Assembly: GCA_001880285.1 (NCBI GenBank)
Contig: CP016269.1
Location: 2,428,501 to 2,492,500, forward strand
Source: Flavobacteriaceae bacterium UJ101
Lineage (GTDB): Bacteria; Bacteroidota; Bacteroidia; Flavobacteriales; UJ101
Length of the DNA stretch: 64,000 nt
Reading direction: 5' to 3'
Shown here: one piece after another, positions 36,901-45,412 of the stretch
Position numbering within the stretch: the stretch's first letter is position 1
Layout of the letters: each line of letters begins with the position of its first letter
Translations under genes and position numbers: made by a program
The notes under the pieces: generated by a model
The model's input: the letters and a program-made list of their open reading frames with translations, nothing else
What the model was told of the DNA's origin: nothing
Database searches by the model: none

Positions 36901-37835
36901 TCATTGTAACTTGGCTTTACAGGAAATGTAGTTTTTGAAGTATGAGAATCTCCTTCTAAAACTAATTTTACTCCATAATCATAAAAAAGTTGAGACCAGT
37001 TAAAATATTGCTCATTTTGATCCGATTTACCTTCTGCATGTGGTCGCATAGGTTTATGGTATTGAGCCATTTGGTGAACGGTACGGTCGTGATTACGAAT
37101 TAATTCTTCTTTTAACCAATCAGTTTGATTTCCTGTAATTGAAATTTCAGAATTAAGAGTATAAATAGTTAATAATTTTGATAAAGAAAGACTATAATAT
37201 TCACTTTTAGATGGTAAATTAAAAAGTTTACTTATAGTTTCGGGTTGTTCATGATTTCCTCTAGCTGGAATAATAGGTGTCATTTTCCCATTTGAGTTGA
37301 TTGTGTATTGCCAATGATCAAACCATCTTTTCCATTCGGAAGAAGAGTCGCCTCCTGTCATATCTCCATCAAAAATTACAGCATGTGGATTAAGTTTGGC
37401 TACCAATCCATTAGCCTTTATTCTAACAGAAGTGCTGTTTCTAGAATCTCCACCTCCAATAATGGATAACTGAGCATTTACATCATCAGGAATGGTTTGA
37501 AAAGAATAACGGTTGCTAACACCTTGACTATCTTTAATGACAAAATAGTAGGTAGTATTAGGTTTTAAATTGTTTAGAGTAGCGAATGTATTATACATTT
37601 CCCTAAAATAAATTTGACTATCATATTTTTTTGATAGAGGATAGGAAGCATAATTTCTTCCATGATCTGTTTCTCCATAATAAATAACAGGGTTTTCTCC
37701 TGATATTTGATCCCATCCGATAATCATAGAATGAGATGGATTTTCTCCCAACATAATTCTATATCTAGAAGTGTGGGCATAAGTGGTGTAGCTCACTAAA
37801 AGAGCTAACATAAACAGTAAATGTTTTGCTTTCAT
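33963..37835 (-). CDS. T9SS-exported metallophosphoesterase with four DNRLRE-like stalk repeats
   Basis: The 1290-residue product has a signal peptide (to YTTYA at about 20) and a purple-acid-phosphatase-like Fn3 domain (25-115). A calcineurin-like phosphoesterase follows (about 120-400) with GGGDSRN, FDGDMTGG, ARGNHEQPE, QYHKPMRP and LEGDSHTS metal ligands. Four related repeats of about 175 residues start near 433, 608, 790 and 985. Each opens with an IS(R)T-type strand and D/E-rich segment, and ends in SGxGxRxAxSF/Y..PxLxxxY, like DNRLRE/CBM96-type jelly rolls. The C-terminal 80 residues are a T9SS type A sorting domain (VSVYPNPTSHYLYI, FDIYGRKV, LKEGLYYAVI). It is probably displayed or released at the surface to hydrolyse phosphoesters. 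Confidence 0.87.
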   Translation of the reverse strand: MKAKHLLFMLALLVSYTTYAHTSRYRIMLGENPSHSMIIGWDQISGENPVIYYGETDHGRNYASYPLSKKYDSQIYFREMYNTFATLNNLKPNTTYYFVIKDSQGVSNRYSFQTIPDDVNAQLSIIGGGDSRNSTSVRIKANGLVAKLNPHAVIFDGDMTGGDSSSEWKRWFDHWQYTINSNGKMTPIIPARGNHEQPETISKLFNLPSKSEYYSLSLSKLLTIYTLNSEISITGNQTDWLKEELIRNHDRTVHQMAQYHKPMRPHAEGKSDQNEQYFNWSQLFYDYGVKLVLEGDSHTSKTTFPVKPSYNEGSEEGFIIENQKGTTYIGEGCWGAPLRNSRDIKSWTKNAGEFNQFKLLWIDKEHIEIRTIKIDGSSISHALTDQNRYNLPSSIDVFEGRDNPTIIKPNNDSTLDDIALFNSNNSYEKIISKKITSHYADVEETIRNGNLDTGSDDLDMEREKIIGLIFENIQIPNNITVTDAYIQFTAKESNSQSTNLTIKGLLNTNLTRFRNSYAVSKEPTTSSSVSWSPEPWTEDYFLYKTSNLSPIINELIQKSNWKSGKNLAFRISGSGMRSARSYNGNIPPQLIIKYRENSTPSAGEHSINIRISRDEDDAFEYDYNGYVNNWDNTLYIPNNGSTKFHTGLVFAKSGIKKGAKIKRAYLEFYTTSNSDRDANITIHGIKEANTASFTRDYYNITSRPLTTETANWTLKEWDYRNFYQSVDISNIVQEIIDQRGWQEINNIGFVLTGSGTRYAHSFDNSSNLSPKLVVEYDLPNGSIETDNIVISRTKITDYNNDIEENAYGDIDTGSRELDLSVRRDRKEPQLTGLIFNTNIPKNARIIESYIQFTSQDEAHDTTYLQIRGIKEPGNLYRFNGYFRELRNKTLTQTYQDWTPEEWYKKDEASEKQRTPDLTPIVQEVIDDPYWKTGYGIGFNIFGNGKRPVHSRNHSIEYAPELVVKYVIDDDYPTITQPTTPNGSYEITRTIEIPITQNYDDAEEFYHGGIDLHSYDLDIAKDNRAGQLIGLIFKKLPIPRNATINEAHIQFTSDHDETTKEDSNFKIQAISSPEKYMNLHRFYGRHREISSMPLTESFTSWKPEAWLIKNETGNAQKTTDISNIINEAITNTYWLQNSSLAFVISGTGKRDAKSFENVYLKDNKVIHENGDYRRTPAMLSITYTYMSDQPSTTTQSSRQNSSSIESNEIENKSTKVSVYPNPTSHYLYIQSSEEIKQISIFDIYGRKVVQTEQLPIDGKINLKHLKEGLYYAVITDHKNNSVKKKIVKKNK

Positions 37836-38012
37836 ATATGGTGTGAATTATAAAGTTTTATAAAAAATAAAATTAGAAACTAAATTTTTAACCCAAATTA
37901 CTCTAGTGGTAATAAAATGAGTTAAAATGAATCATAAACTTAACAAATGATCTACTTGAAGTAAAAATAAATACGGTAATTATGCTGAATAATAAAATGA
38001 AAAAAAACTTAT

Positions 38013-38867
38013 ATGACTTTTAAAAATGTATTAAGAATAGCAGCTATGTGTATTTTTCTTGGAAGAGCATGGCAGTTTATACGATGGGATGCGCCTTTTC
38101 GAACGCTTTTGTGGGATGAAAAATTAATGTCAGGTTTAGTAGAAAAAATAGGATTTGAATCATGGACAGCTTATGTGACAAGCTCTCATGTTAATGATTT
38201 AATTCAAACAGTTATCACTTGGAATGGTTATTACTTTGTTTTGTGTGCGATTGCTGTTATGTTTTATAAATATTCTTTAAGAGGGTTAAAATATATTATC
38301 TATTTTGGTGTTTTTTTATTAGCGATATTGTTTATGCTAGAAACTAAGGAGCGTTTTTATGAAATGGGAATGTTCTTTGAGCATAGTGTACAATTAATGA
38401 CGCCGCTATTTTTTATTTGGGCAGTTAATGAAACAGTGCATAGAAATAGATTATTATTTATAATGAAATGTACTATGGCTTTATGTTTTACATGTCATGC
38501 TCTATATGCTTTAGGATTTCCATATTTTCGTCCAGGAATATTTGTTGATATGACGATCAATACATTTCATATTTCAGAAAAGGGAGCCATTCATTTTTTA
38601 AATACGATGGGAGTATTAGATATTATAGCCAGTATAGCACTATTTTTTAGAAAGACAGAAAAAATAGCATTGTATTATATGATTGCATGGGGATTTATTT
38701 CAGCTTTAGATCGAACATATGCTTTTTATTACCCTCAATTACCAATTAATGAGTTTTTAGGACAATATCTTCATACCACAATTTATAGATTGGGGCATGG
38801 ATTAGTTCCTCTAGCAATGTACTTTTTAATTAAGGATAGAGATAAAGGGAGAAAGATTGTTTGGTAA
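38013..38867 (+). CDS. Polytopic membrane protein, function unknown
   Basis: A 284-residue protein with about seven or eight hydrophobic segments and short loops (IYFGVFLLAILFML, LMTPLFFIWAVNE, MKCTMALCFTCHALYALGF, MGVLDIIASIALFF). The general pattern recalls DoxX-like proteins, but I see no diagnostic motif. It starts 177 bases from the divergent phosphoesterase gene and ends in a convergent hairpin with the DASS transporter. I would not assign a function. Confidence 0.75.
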   Translation: MTFKNVLRIAAMCIFLGRAWQFIRWDAPFRTLLWDEKLMSGLVEKIGFESWTAYVTSSHVNDLIQTVITWNGYYFVLCAIAVMFYKYSLRGLKYIIYFGVFLLAILFMLETKERFYEMGMFFEHSVQLMTPLFFIWAVNETVHRNRLLFIMKCTMALCFTCHALYALGFPYFRPGIFVDMTINTFHISEKGAIHFLNTMGVLDIIASIALFFRKTEKIALYYMIAWGFISALDRTYAFYYPQLPINEFLGQYLHTTIYRLGHGLVPLAMYFLIKDRDKGRKIVW

Positions 38868-38879
38868 GAAATAATATAT

Positions 38880-38915
38880 AACAAAGACTATAGCCGAAAG
38901 GAAATAGCCTTTGTT
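38880..38915. terminator. Hairpin between convergent genes
   Basis: Outer arms AACAAAG (38880-38886) and CTTTGTT (38909-38915) and inner CTAT/ATAG and CC/GG pairs form a hairpin capped by GAAA. The mismatch 38887/38908 becomes a wobble only on the minus strand. T tracts are weak on both sides, so confidence is limited. Confidence 0.5.
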
Positions 38916-38948
38916 CAATAACTAATTTAAAGAAAATTATATATTGAT

Positions 38949-40493
38949 TTATTTAGAATGATTGAGTACGGCTTCTTTTGCCCATTCAGGAAATATACTA
39001 AGATCCATATCAAAAGCAATAGGCAACCAATAGTAAGTTGTTAAGGTAATAAGAATTATAGCCAGCATATTTAAGAAGAAGCCTGTGAAAATCATGTCTT
39101 TCATTTTAATTTTACCCGACCCAAAAACAATAGCATTGGGAGGAGTTGCAATAGGAAACATAAAAGCCATTGAGGCTGCTAATGTTAGAGGAACCATAAG
39201 TAAAATAGGATGTGTACCGATTTGGGTAGCCATAGCTGAAATAATAGGTAGCATCATTTCTGTAGTAGCTGTATTTGATGTAAATTCGGTTAAAAAAGAC
39301 ATAACGGTGGTAATGGTTGCTATAAGTCCAAGATCAGAAAAATTACCTGCACTTTGTAGTTGTGCTCCTATATGAGCAGAAAGCCCCGAATCCAAAAATC
39401 CTTTTGCTAAAGCAAATCCACCTCCAAATAGAAGAATGATATGCCAAGGAATTTTATAGGATACATTCCACGTAATCAGACCTTCACCTTTATTTTCTTT
39501 AGATGGTATTATGAACAATAATAGAGCAATAAAGATAGCTATCGTACCATCATTGATAAATTTAGGATAATTTAATAATTGACTCCATCCAGGAATTACA
39601 GTAGCACCAATATTAATATTTTTTCTAAAGATCCATAAAAGAATAAGAAGTATAAATAAAGCTGATAAAACTTTTTGTTCATAAGTAAGAGGACCTAATG
39701 CTTTGTATTTTTCTTTAAAAAAAGAACGATTTAATTTTTTAATGGGTTTTTTAGGTATAAAAAGAAAAGCAAGGTATACTAATGTAATGAAAAACATCCC
39801 TATAGCCAATGGGAGCGCAAAAATTAACCATTGGCCAAAACTAATTTCAGTTGCATTAGGAAAAGTGATCTCAAAAATTCGAACAAAAGCTAAATTAGGT
39901 GGAGTTCCAACTAAAGTTGCAATCCCTCCAATAGAGCAAGCATAGGCAATACTTAATAAAATACCAATTGAAAATCGATTCATATCTTCTTTTCCATGTT
40001 CTTCTTCTAATGAATTTAAAACAGAAAAAGCAATAGGTAACATCATCATAGCCGTTGCAGTATTTGACATCCACATAGATAAAAAAGCAGATGCTAACAT
40101 AAAGCCTAGAAGGATTCGAAACGGACTACCTCCAACACTCATTAATATTGCAAGAGCCATTCGTTTATGTAAATTCCATTTTTCGAGAGCAATTGCCATC
40201 ATAAAACCACCTAGAAATAAAAAAATGATGTAGTTGATGTAAACTGTTGATACTGCTTTACCATTCATAATCCCAAAAGCAGGAAAAAGGAGAACGGGTA
40301 ATAATGCAGTAACTCCAATTGGAATAGCTTCGGTAACCCACCATAAGGCCATGATAATGGCAATAGCTGCAGTATAAGTTACTTGTGGATTTCCAGGTGA
40401 TAAATCAATAAAAGAGGTGAAAGCAATAAAAATGATAAGACCTAGTCCTATAATTCTTAAATTTAACGGTTTGTTGGATTCTAACTGTGCCAT
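38949..40493 (-). CDS. DASS (SLC13) family sodium-coupled anion transporter
   Basis: A 514-residue inner-membrane symporter with about 11-12 membrane segments. It has the two DASS signature loops: SNTATAMMMLPIAF in the first half and TSNTATTEMMLPII in the second, plus GGIATLVGTPPNLAF and MAFMFPIATPPNAIVFG. SLC13 relatives import dicarboxylates, citrate or sulfate with sodium; the substrate is not deducible. The stop of the porin gene lies four bases upstream of its ATG, so outer- and inner-membrane transport are coupled in one operon. Confidence 0.9.
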   Translation of the reverse strand: MAQLESNKPLNLRIIGLGLIIFIAFTSFIDLSPGNPQVTYTAAIAIIMALWWVTEAIPIGVTALLPVLLFPAFGIMNGKAVSTVYINYIIFLFLGGFMMAIALEKWNLHKRMALAILMSVGGSPFRILLGFMLASAFLSMWMSNTATAMMMLPIAFSVLNSLEEEHGKEDMNRFSIGILLSIAYACSIGGIATLVGTPPNLAFVRIFEITFPNATEISFGQWLIFALPLAIGMFFITLVYLAFLFIPKKPIKKLNRSFFKEKYKALGPLTYEQKVLSALFILLILLWIFRKNINIGATVIPGWSQLLNYPKFINDGTIAIFIALLLFIIPSKENKGEGLITWNVSYKIPWHIILLFGGGFALAKGFLDSGLSAHIGAQLQSAGNFSDLGLIATITTVMSFLTEFTSNTATTEMMLPIISAMATQIGTHPILLMVPLTLAASMAFMFPIATPPNAIVFGSGKIKMKDMIFTGFFLNMLAIILITLTTYYWLPIAFDMDLSIFPEWAKEAVLNHSK

Positions 40494-40496
40494 AGT

Positions 40497-41780
40497 TTAA
40501 TTAATTTCGATTTGATATTGAAGAATTAACATTCCTCTGCGAGATGTTTTCTTTATCTTACCTAGTTCATTTTCATTAAAAATTGGACGATCTTGATAGC
40601 CTAATGTTAGTTTATTACTATGCCCTTTTAAATAATAATTTATACCTAAATCATATGTGACCATAGGGTCATCCAAAGCATCAAAATCAGAGTATTGTAC
40701 GGCGATGTTGGGTTGTACTCTATGTGTTGATTTTTTAAATTTGGGGAGTAAGTAACCTAATTGAAAGAAAATGGTTTCCCCAGTTCCCATCATAGGATAA
40801 TCATTTCCTCCACCATTAAAGGAAGTACCACTAGAATCTGCGATGTCGTTTGCTCCTAAATTTCGAATATAATTAGGTCCAAAATTTGTATTGAAAAAAC
40901 CTAAATATGAAGTGAGAGCAGCATTTCGTTCATTTAATGGAAATTCTAAAAAAGCATCAATTGCCCAATTTTTATAATCATAATACTCTTCTATACCGTT
41001 GACTAATTGTGAAGTCATATCAGGTTGGAGCATAAAACCAGCCCCTAGGTTTAGCAATTTCTTTTTACCTAAATAAGTCCCGGTTCCTCCACTATAAGCT
41101 GTTTTGTTACTTTCATTATCCCAAAATTCATATTTTACATAACCGGATGTTCTTTTTTTTGTATTGTTTAAAGCAAAATCAACTTTTCCTTCTGTTGCTT
41201 CTACACCGTAAGTTGTAGGACTTTTTATAGCCAAGATATAATCAAATTTTCCAATTTGTCCTTTTGCCCAAGCTCCAAGTCCACGTGCTAAATCATCATT
41301 TTTATTAACCGTGAGTAGGGAAAATAAAGGGGCATCTAAAGCCATAAGTGATTTACTACTACGTACATTCCATCGATCTAATCCATCCCAAGAAGATTCA
41401 CCCATACCAATACTAATAGCCTTACTAAATTCATATTCAGCATAGAAATCTAAAATATCAAATTCAAAATCTTTTTCTGTTTTTGAATTAATATTATTAC
41501 CACCTAATAAAGCATATACAAAAATTTTAGGTGTTAATTGTGCTGAAATATTGGCTCGTATTCGACGTATAGAAAAATCGGTAATAGAACCTGTAGGATC
41601 TCCATTTACAGTTGTTCCTGGATTGGTGTCGTAGTAGCGTGCCCAAAATTGACCTCGTAAAGATCCTTTGATATAGGTTTTGCCTGTTTCATCTAAGTTA
41701 AGTTTTAATTTTTGTGCTTGTCCTTCTATTATAAAAAAGTTAAGTACCAAAAAGAATACAAAGTGTTTGGTAAGTTTCAT
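40497..41780 (-). CDS. Outer-membrane porin
   Basis: A 427-residue protein with a signal peptide (FFIIEGQAQ ending near 23) and amphipathic beta strands throughout. It resembles OprP/OprO-type or other OMP-beta-barrel porins, with IRRIRANISAQLTPKIFVYALLGG and a terminal aromatic-rich strand RRGMLILQYQIEIN. It is the first gene of a two-gene operon with the DASS transporter and probably admits the same anion through the outer membrane. The divergent membrane-bound regulator candidate lies 201 bases away. Confidence 0.85.
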   Translation of the reverse strand: MKLTKHFVFFLVLNFFIIEGQAQKLKLNLDETGKTYIKGSLRGQFWARYYDTNPGTTVNGDPTGSITDFSIRRIRANISAQLTPKIFVYALLGGNNINSKTEKDFEFDILDFYAEYEFSKAISIGMGESSWDGLDRWNVRSSKSLMALDAPLFSLLTVNKNDDLARGLGAWAKGQIGKFDYILAIKSPTTYGVEATEGKVDFALNNTKKRTSGYVKYEFWDNESNKTAYSGGTGTYLGKKKLLNLGAGFMLQPDMTSQLVNGIEEYYDYKNWAIDAFLEFPLNERNAALTSYLGFFNTNFGPNYIRNLGANDIADSSGTSFNGGGNDYPMMGTGETIFFQLGYLLPKFKKSTHRVQPNIAVQYSDFDALDDPMVTYDLGINYYLKGHSNKLTLGYQDRPIFNENELGKIKKTSRRGMLILQYQIEIN

Positions 41781-41837
41781 AAAAATTAGTAATATTTAGT
41801 TATTATTTTTTAAGATAGTAATCAGTAAAATAGAGTT

Positions 41838-41865
41838 AAGGTATATAGATGATTATGAATACCTT
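41838..41865. promoter_or_regulatory. Inverted repeat in the porin/regulator divergent region
   Basis: Arms AAGGTAT (41838-41844) and ATACCTT (41859-41865) are separated by 14 bases, in the 201-base gap between the porin and the ToxR-topology protein. A 7-base repeat could occur by chance, so it is only a candidate operator. Confidence 0.25.
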
Positions 41866-41981
41866 TTGTGCTATTTGATGGTAAGCAATTTAAAGATTAA
41901 ATCGTTTATTTTTCGCATATTTTAGACTCTTTCATATTGTTTTACACTTTTTTACAAAATAGATAAATACCAAAAACACTG

Positions 41982-43169
41982 ATGAATAAAGACTTAAAAG
42001 AGAAATTTAAAGATTGTTTGATTGAAACCTATGGAGAGTCAAAACCACTGGTTTCTAAGTTTGGATCGACTTCTTATGGAAAAATTGCAGAAGAATTATG
42101 TATAAGCAATTCCCAATTTACTAAACTAATGTCAGGAAGTGCTACTGAAGGAATGTATATTCGAGGAATTCGAAATATAAAAAATATTGCGGCTTATCAA
42201 TCCTTAAAAAAAGAAGTAGAAGTTCTGAAACAAGAACAAAAAAATAAAAAGGAAGAACTAGATTCTTCTAAAAGAACGTATAAAAATTCAATTATTAAGA
42301 AGTTGTTTTTGGTTGGTATGTTTGCAGGAATATTGATAGTAGGAGTACTAATTTATAAAAATACAATGCGTAAAAAATCTTCTATATCCCATCCGTTAGA
42401 TGATTTTTTTAATTCAAATTTAGATAAGCCATATCAAACAGCTTATACTTCTAATCGTCATGTACAAATGTTTTGCCCAGCTTCAGCTTATGAGGGAAAA
42501 TGGATTTTAGATCAACCTTACAAACTTCCTTTACCAGGATTGAATTACCCTGGTCTATATTATTATGCTAAATCAAGTGATATGCGTGTGAAAGCATCTT
42601 TGACTACTGAAAATAAAGGCAAAAACTTGATGGGTTTTGAATCAATGGAACATGAAATTTGGTTGGATAAAACTCAAACACCTATGTTTCCTCGTTACTT
42701 TAACGAAGAAACCAATCGTTATACAGAAGAGTTTGAAAAACTGAATTTTGAAAAATCTTCAAATTTTGTATTGGTAGCTAAGATGAAATCGTTCATTATG
42801 AATGATTTTATACTTTATAAAGATCATGTAGATCGAAAAGCACAACCGAGTGGACGTTATGTATATTATTTAAATGAAGAGGTACTAAAAGCGTATAAAA
42901 TTGATATGAATTTGGTTTTGAATTATGTATTAACTGATTTTGTTTCTACACGCTGTGAACCTTCAATGGAAACCCTGTGTGACCCAAATGATTTAGAAGA
43001 ATATCAAACCACCTTATCATTTCAATGTTTTTTTACTTTAAAAGATGAAAATTTAGGTTTGGGGGGAGGATATCCATATACTAAAACTTTTAGATTAGTA
43101 GATCAGAATTATAAAGATCATTTGATTTGTACACTTTGTAATGATTCAGTAGAATTGAGTAATAAATAA
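41982..43169 (+). CDS. Single-pass membrane protein with cytoplasmic HTH-like head (ToxR topology)
   Basis: The 395-residue protein has no signal peptide. Residues about 1-60 are helical and HTH-like (SYGKIAEELCISNSQFTKLMSG), 70-100 form a charged coiled coil, one membrane segment is at about 108-125 (LFLVGMFAGILIVGVLIY), and 130-395 would be an exported sensor-like domain with several Cys. I do not recognise the exported domain. The layout is that of a one-component membrane regulator. It is divergent from the porin-DASS operon, which suggests, but does not prove, that it controls it. Confidence 0.6.
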   Translation: MNKDLKEKFKDCLIETYGESKPLVSKFGSTSYGKIAEELCISNSQFTKLMSGSATEGMYIRGIRNIKNIAAYQSLKKEVEVLKQEQKNKKEELDSSKRTYKNSIIKKLFLVGMFAGILIVGVLIYKNTMRKKSSISHPLDDFFNSNLDKPYQTAYTSNRHVQMFCPASAYEGKWILDQPYKLPLPGLNYPGLYYYAKSSDMRVKASLTTENKGKNLMGFESMEHEIWLDKTQTPMFPRYFNEETNRYTEEFEKLNFEKSSNFVLVAKMKSFIMNDFILYKDHVDRKAQPSGRYVYYLNEEVLKAYKIDMNLVLNYVLTDFVSTRCEPSMETLCDPNDLEEYQTTLSFQCFFTLKDENLGLGGGYPYTKTFRLVDQNYKDHLICTLCNDSVELSNK

Positions 43170-43190
43170 TTTAGTTAAGAATTTTTAATT

Positions 43191-43216
43191 AGATGAAAAG
43201 ATTAATCATCTTTTTT
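43191..43216 (+). terminator. Weak terminator after the ToxR-topology gene
   Basis: Arms AGATGA (43191-43196) and TCATCT (43206-43211) flank a 9-base loop and are followed by a T run. The stem is only six bases, so it is a moderate candidate. Confidence 0.45.
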
Positions 43217-43233
43217 CATTATTCCATTTTCAT

Positions 43234-44490
43234 TTATAATGAGTTATTATTTTTACGATTTAGCCTTTTTACCAAAGGTTCAACCGTTAAACCTTGAACA
43301 ATAATGGAAAATACTACTATGGTATAAGTAATAACTAAGAAAAGTTCACGGTGCATATCAGGGGTTAAACTTAAAGCTAAGGCAATAGAAATACCACCTC
43401 GTAAACCACCCCAAGTCATAATTAGGCTAGTATTAGGTTCAAAGTCTAATTTTTTACTCAGTAAACTAATAGGGGCGAATAAAGAAAGGTATCGAGCAAA
43501 CAATACCAAAGGAATACCTAATAAACCAGCCACTACATAGTGCTCATTAAATGTTAAAACTAATAATTCCATTCCAATCATAACAAATAAAATGGTATTG
43601 AGTAATACATCGGTAAGTTCCCAAAATTTATCTACGTAGGCCTCTGTTACTTCAGACATAGCGGTGCCGCGCACTGTATCGTGTCCAACAATTAAACCTG
43701 CTGTAACCATTGCTAAGGGAGCTGAAAGATGTAATTTTTGAGCTAATAAAGTTCCACCCATAACAGCAGCTAAAGTGATGATTACTTCTACATCATAATC
43801 ATCAATTGATTTTAATAATTTATAAGTAGCCCATCCTAAAATAAGTCCTAAACCAATACCTCCAATAACTTCTTGTCCAAAGAGTTCTACAACATCAAAT
43901 ACTTCGACTTCTGAAGTTTGTGATTGAGCAATTTGAAAAATGGTTAAGAAAATTACTACTCCAACACCATCATTGAATAAAGATTCTCCTACAATCTTAG
44001 TTTCTAATTTTTTAGGAACTCCTGCTTTTTTTAAAATCCCTAATACAGCAATAGGGTCTGTAGGAGAGATTAAAGCTCCAAATAATAAACAATATATAAA
44101 ATCAACAGATAAACCAATGAAAGGTAAAATAAAATACATAAAACTACCTACTAAAAAAGTGGAAATTAAAGTACCTAAAGTTGCAAAAAGAATAATAGGC
44201 CAGCGTTGTACTTTTAGTTGATTGAAATTAGTATGCAAAGCTCCAGCAAATAGTAAAAAGCTCAGCATAATATCCAATAACACATGGGTGAAATCTATTT
44301 GGGTAATAAACTCTTTCTCTTTAATCAATAGCGTATTATCAAAGAACCCGATAACAACTGTTCCTAAAGTAAATAAAATGGTAATAACCATTAATCCAAT
44401 CGTATTAGGAAGTTTTAGAAAACGAATATTTAAATAACCAAATAAGGCTGATAAAACGATTAATATAGTAGCTATTGAAAAATAATCCAT
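43234..44490 (-). CDS. NhaP-type Na+(K+)/H+ antiporter (CPA1)
   Basis: A 418-residue antiporter with about 12 membrane segments. It has the CPA1 core motif [18 protein letters not shown], the [14 protein letters not shown] motif with the ND transport pair, and the later [11 protein letters not shown] and [17 protein letters not shown] place the start at ATG 44490, since a -7 promoter element at 44515-44522 would overlap the start of the longer ORF that opens at 44517. It exchanges sodium or potassium for protons, typical of marine or salt-exposed bacteria. It is convergent with the ToxR-topology gene. Confidence 0.92.
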   Translation of the reverse strand: MDYFSIATILIVLSALFGYLNIRFLKLPNTIGLMVITILFTLGTVVIGFFDNTLLIKEKEFITQIDFTHVLLDIMLSFLLFAGALHTNFNQLKVQRWPIILFATLGTLISTFLVGSFMYFILPFIGLSVDFIYCLLFGALISPTDPIAVLGILKKAGVPKKLETKIVGESLFNDGVGVVIFLTIFQIAQSQTSEVEVFDVVELFGQEVIGGIGLGLILGWATYKLLKSIDDYDVEVIITLAAVMGGTLLAQKLHLSAPLAMVTAGLIVGHDTVRGTAMSEVTEAYVDKFWELTDVLLNTILFVMIGMELLVLTFNEHYVVAGLLGIPLVLFARYLSLFAPISLLSKKLDFEPNTSLIMTWGGLRGGISIALALSLTPDMHRELFLVITYTIVVFSIIVQGLTVEPLVKRLNRKNNNSL

Positions 44491-44514
44491 TGTTTTTCTT
44501 TTATGATTGGTGAG

Positions 44515-44522
44515 CAAAGATA
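44515..44522 (-). promoter_or_regulatory. -7 element for the antiporter gene
   Basis: On the minus strand this reads TATCTTTG (TAnnTTTG), 24 bases ahead of ATG 44490. Confidence 0.45.
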
Positions 44523-44869
44523 CAGTTTATGTAAAAAAAGAAAAATTGAAATATTCTTATTTATTATAATTATAGATATAATTATCTATGTGATATTGTT
44601 ATAAAAGAGTGACTTCTATTATGATAGGTAATCTATACATTTAATAGTCGATAGTTAAAATTATAAATAGTTAATCTAAAGAAAATGTTAAACGTTATAT
44701 TGTGTTGTTTTGTCTATAAAAACAGCGTATTTATCTTTTGTGGTACTTATTATCTTGATAAAAAAAGATATTTGTGTTAAATAAAAGATCGTTTTATTAA
44801 ATAATAATGTATGGTATTATATAATTTTGTTGATTTAATTTGTTAAAAACTATTAAATAAACTAAAAAA
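44518..44869. other. 352-base AT-rich intergenic region upstream of the adhesin locus
   Basis: This is one of the longest gene-free stretches in the window. It holds the antiporter -7 element at its left edge and a candidate adhesin-locus promoter at its right. Between them I see only AT-rich sequence and a 31-codon ORF near 44684 with no support. No RNA gene or riboswitch was recognised. The long leader suggests regulated expression of the surface genes. Confidence 0.5.
44822..44829 (+). promoter_or_regulatory. Candidate -7 element of the adhesin locus
   Basis: TAATTTTG matches TAnnTTTG and lies 40 bases before the ATG at 44870. No convincing -33 TTTG is seen. Confidence 0.4.
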
Positions 44870-45373
44870 ATGATGAAAAACGTAGGGATTATGCTATTGT
44901 TGTGCATAGCAAATTATTGTTTTGGACAAGTAGCGGTAGAAAAAACTTCAGTAGATGGAGATGGAATATTAGATTTTCCATCAAACACAAAGAAAGGAAT
45001 TATACTTCCGGGGGTAACAAGTTTACCGAGTGGAGCAGAGGGGACAATACTTTTTGATCGTACAGACAATAAAGTAAAATATTATGACGGTACGGCCTGG
45101 GAAAATTTAACAGAGGATACAGGTTCTGCAAGAAGCCAAGATAATACTGTAGGTGAAGCGGTTTCATCTGGTCCGGGTGTTATAATAGGAGCAAATACTT
45201 CTTCAGTAGAGGGTGTTTTAGTATTAGAGTCATCTAATAAAGCATTAATACTACCTAAAATAGCAGCACCTCATTTAAATGTGGTAAATCCAGAAGCAGG
45301 AATGATTTGTTATGATACAACAAATCAAATCATTGCAATTTTTAATGGAAATACATGGGAATTCTGGGATTAA
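44870..45373 (+). CDS. Small secreted protein with two copies of the adhesin C-terminal module
   Basis: A 167-residue protein with a signal peptide ending CFGQ near residue 20. About residues 30-80 and 110-167 are two copies of one module. The second reads VLVLESSNKALILPKIA, then NPEAGMICYDTTNQ and FNGNTWEFWD. The same module closes the giant adhesin downstream (GFLVLESTNKGFVITRI, GMLVFDTTEKCLKLY). This type of repeat is common in surface proteins of Flavobacteriia, but its function is unknown to me. It is 39 bases upstream of the adhesin gene and probably co-transcribed. Confidence 0.75.
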   Translation: MMKNVGIMLLLCIANYCFGQVAVEKTSVDGDGILDFPSNTKKGIILPGVTSLPSGAEGTILFDRTDNKVKYYDGTAWENLTEDTGSARSQDNTVGEAVSSGPGVIIGANTSSVEGVLVLESSNKALILPKIAAPHLNVVNPEAGMICYDTTNQIIAIFNGNTWEFWD

Positions 45374-45412
45374 TATAAAACTTGGAAGAAAAATAATTTA
45401 ATAAGGGCTTAT

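Noticed and set aside
44684-44780. 31-codon plus-strand ORF in the gap before the adhesin locus.
   Set aside because: Too short, with Cys- and Tyr-rich translation and no ribosome-site or family support.
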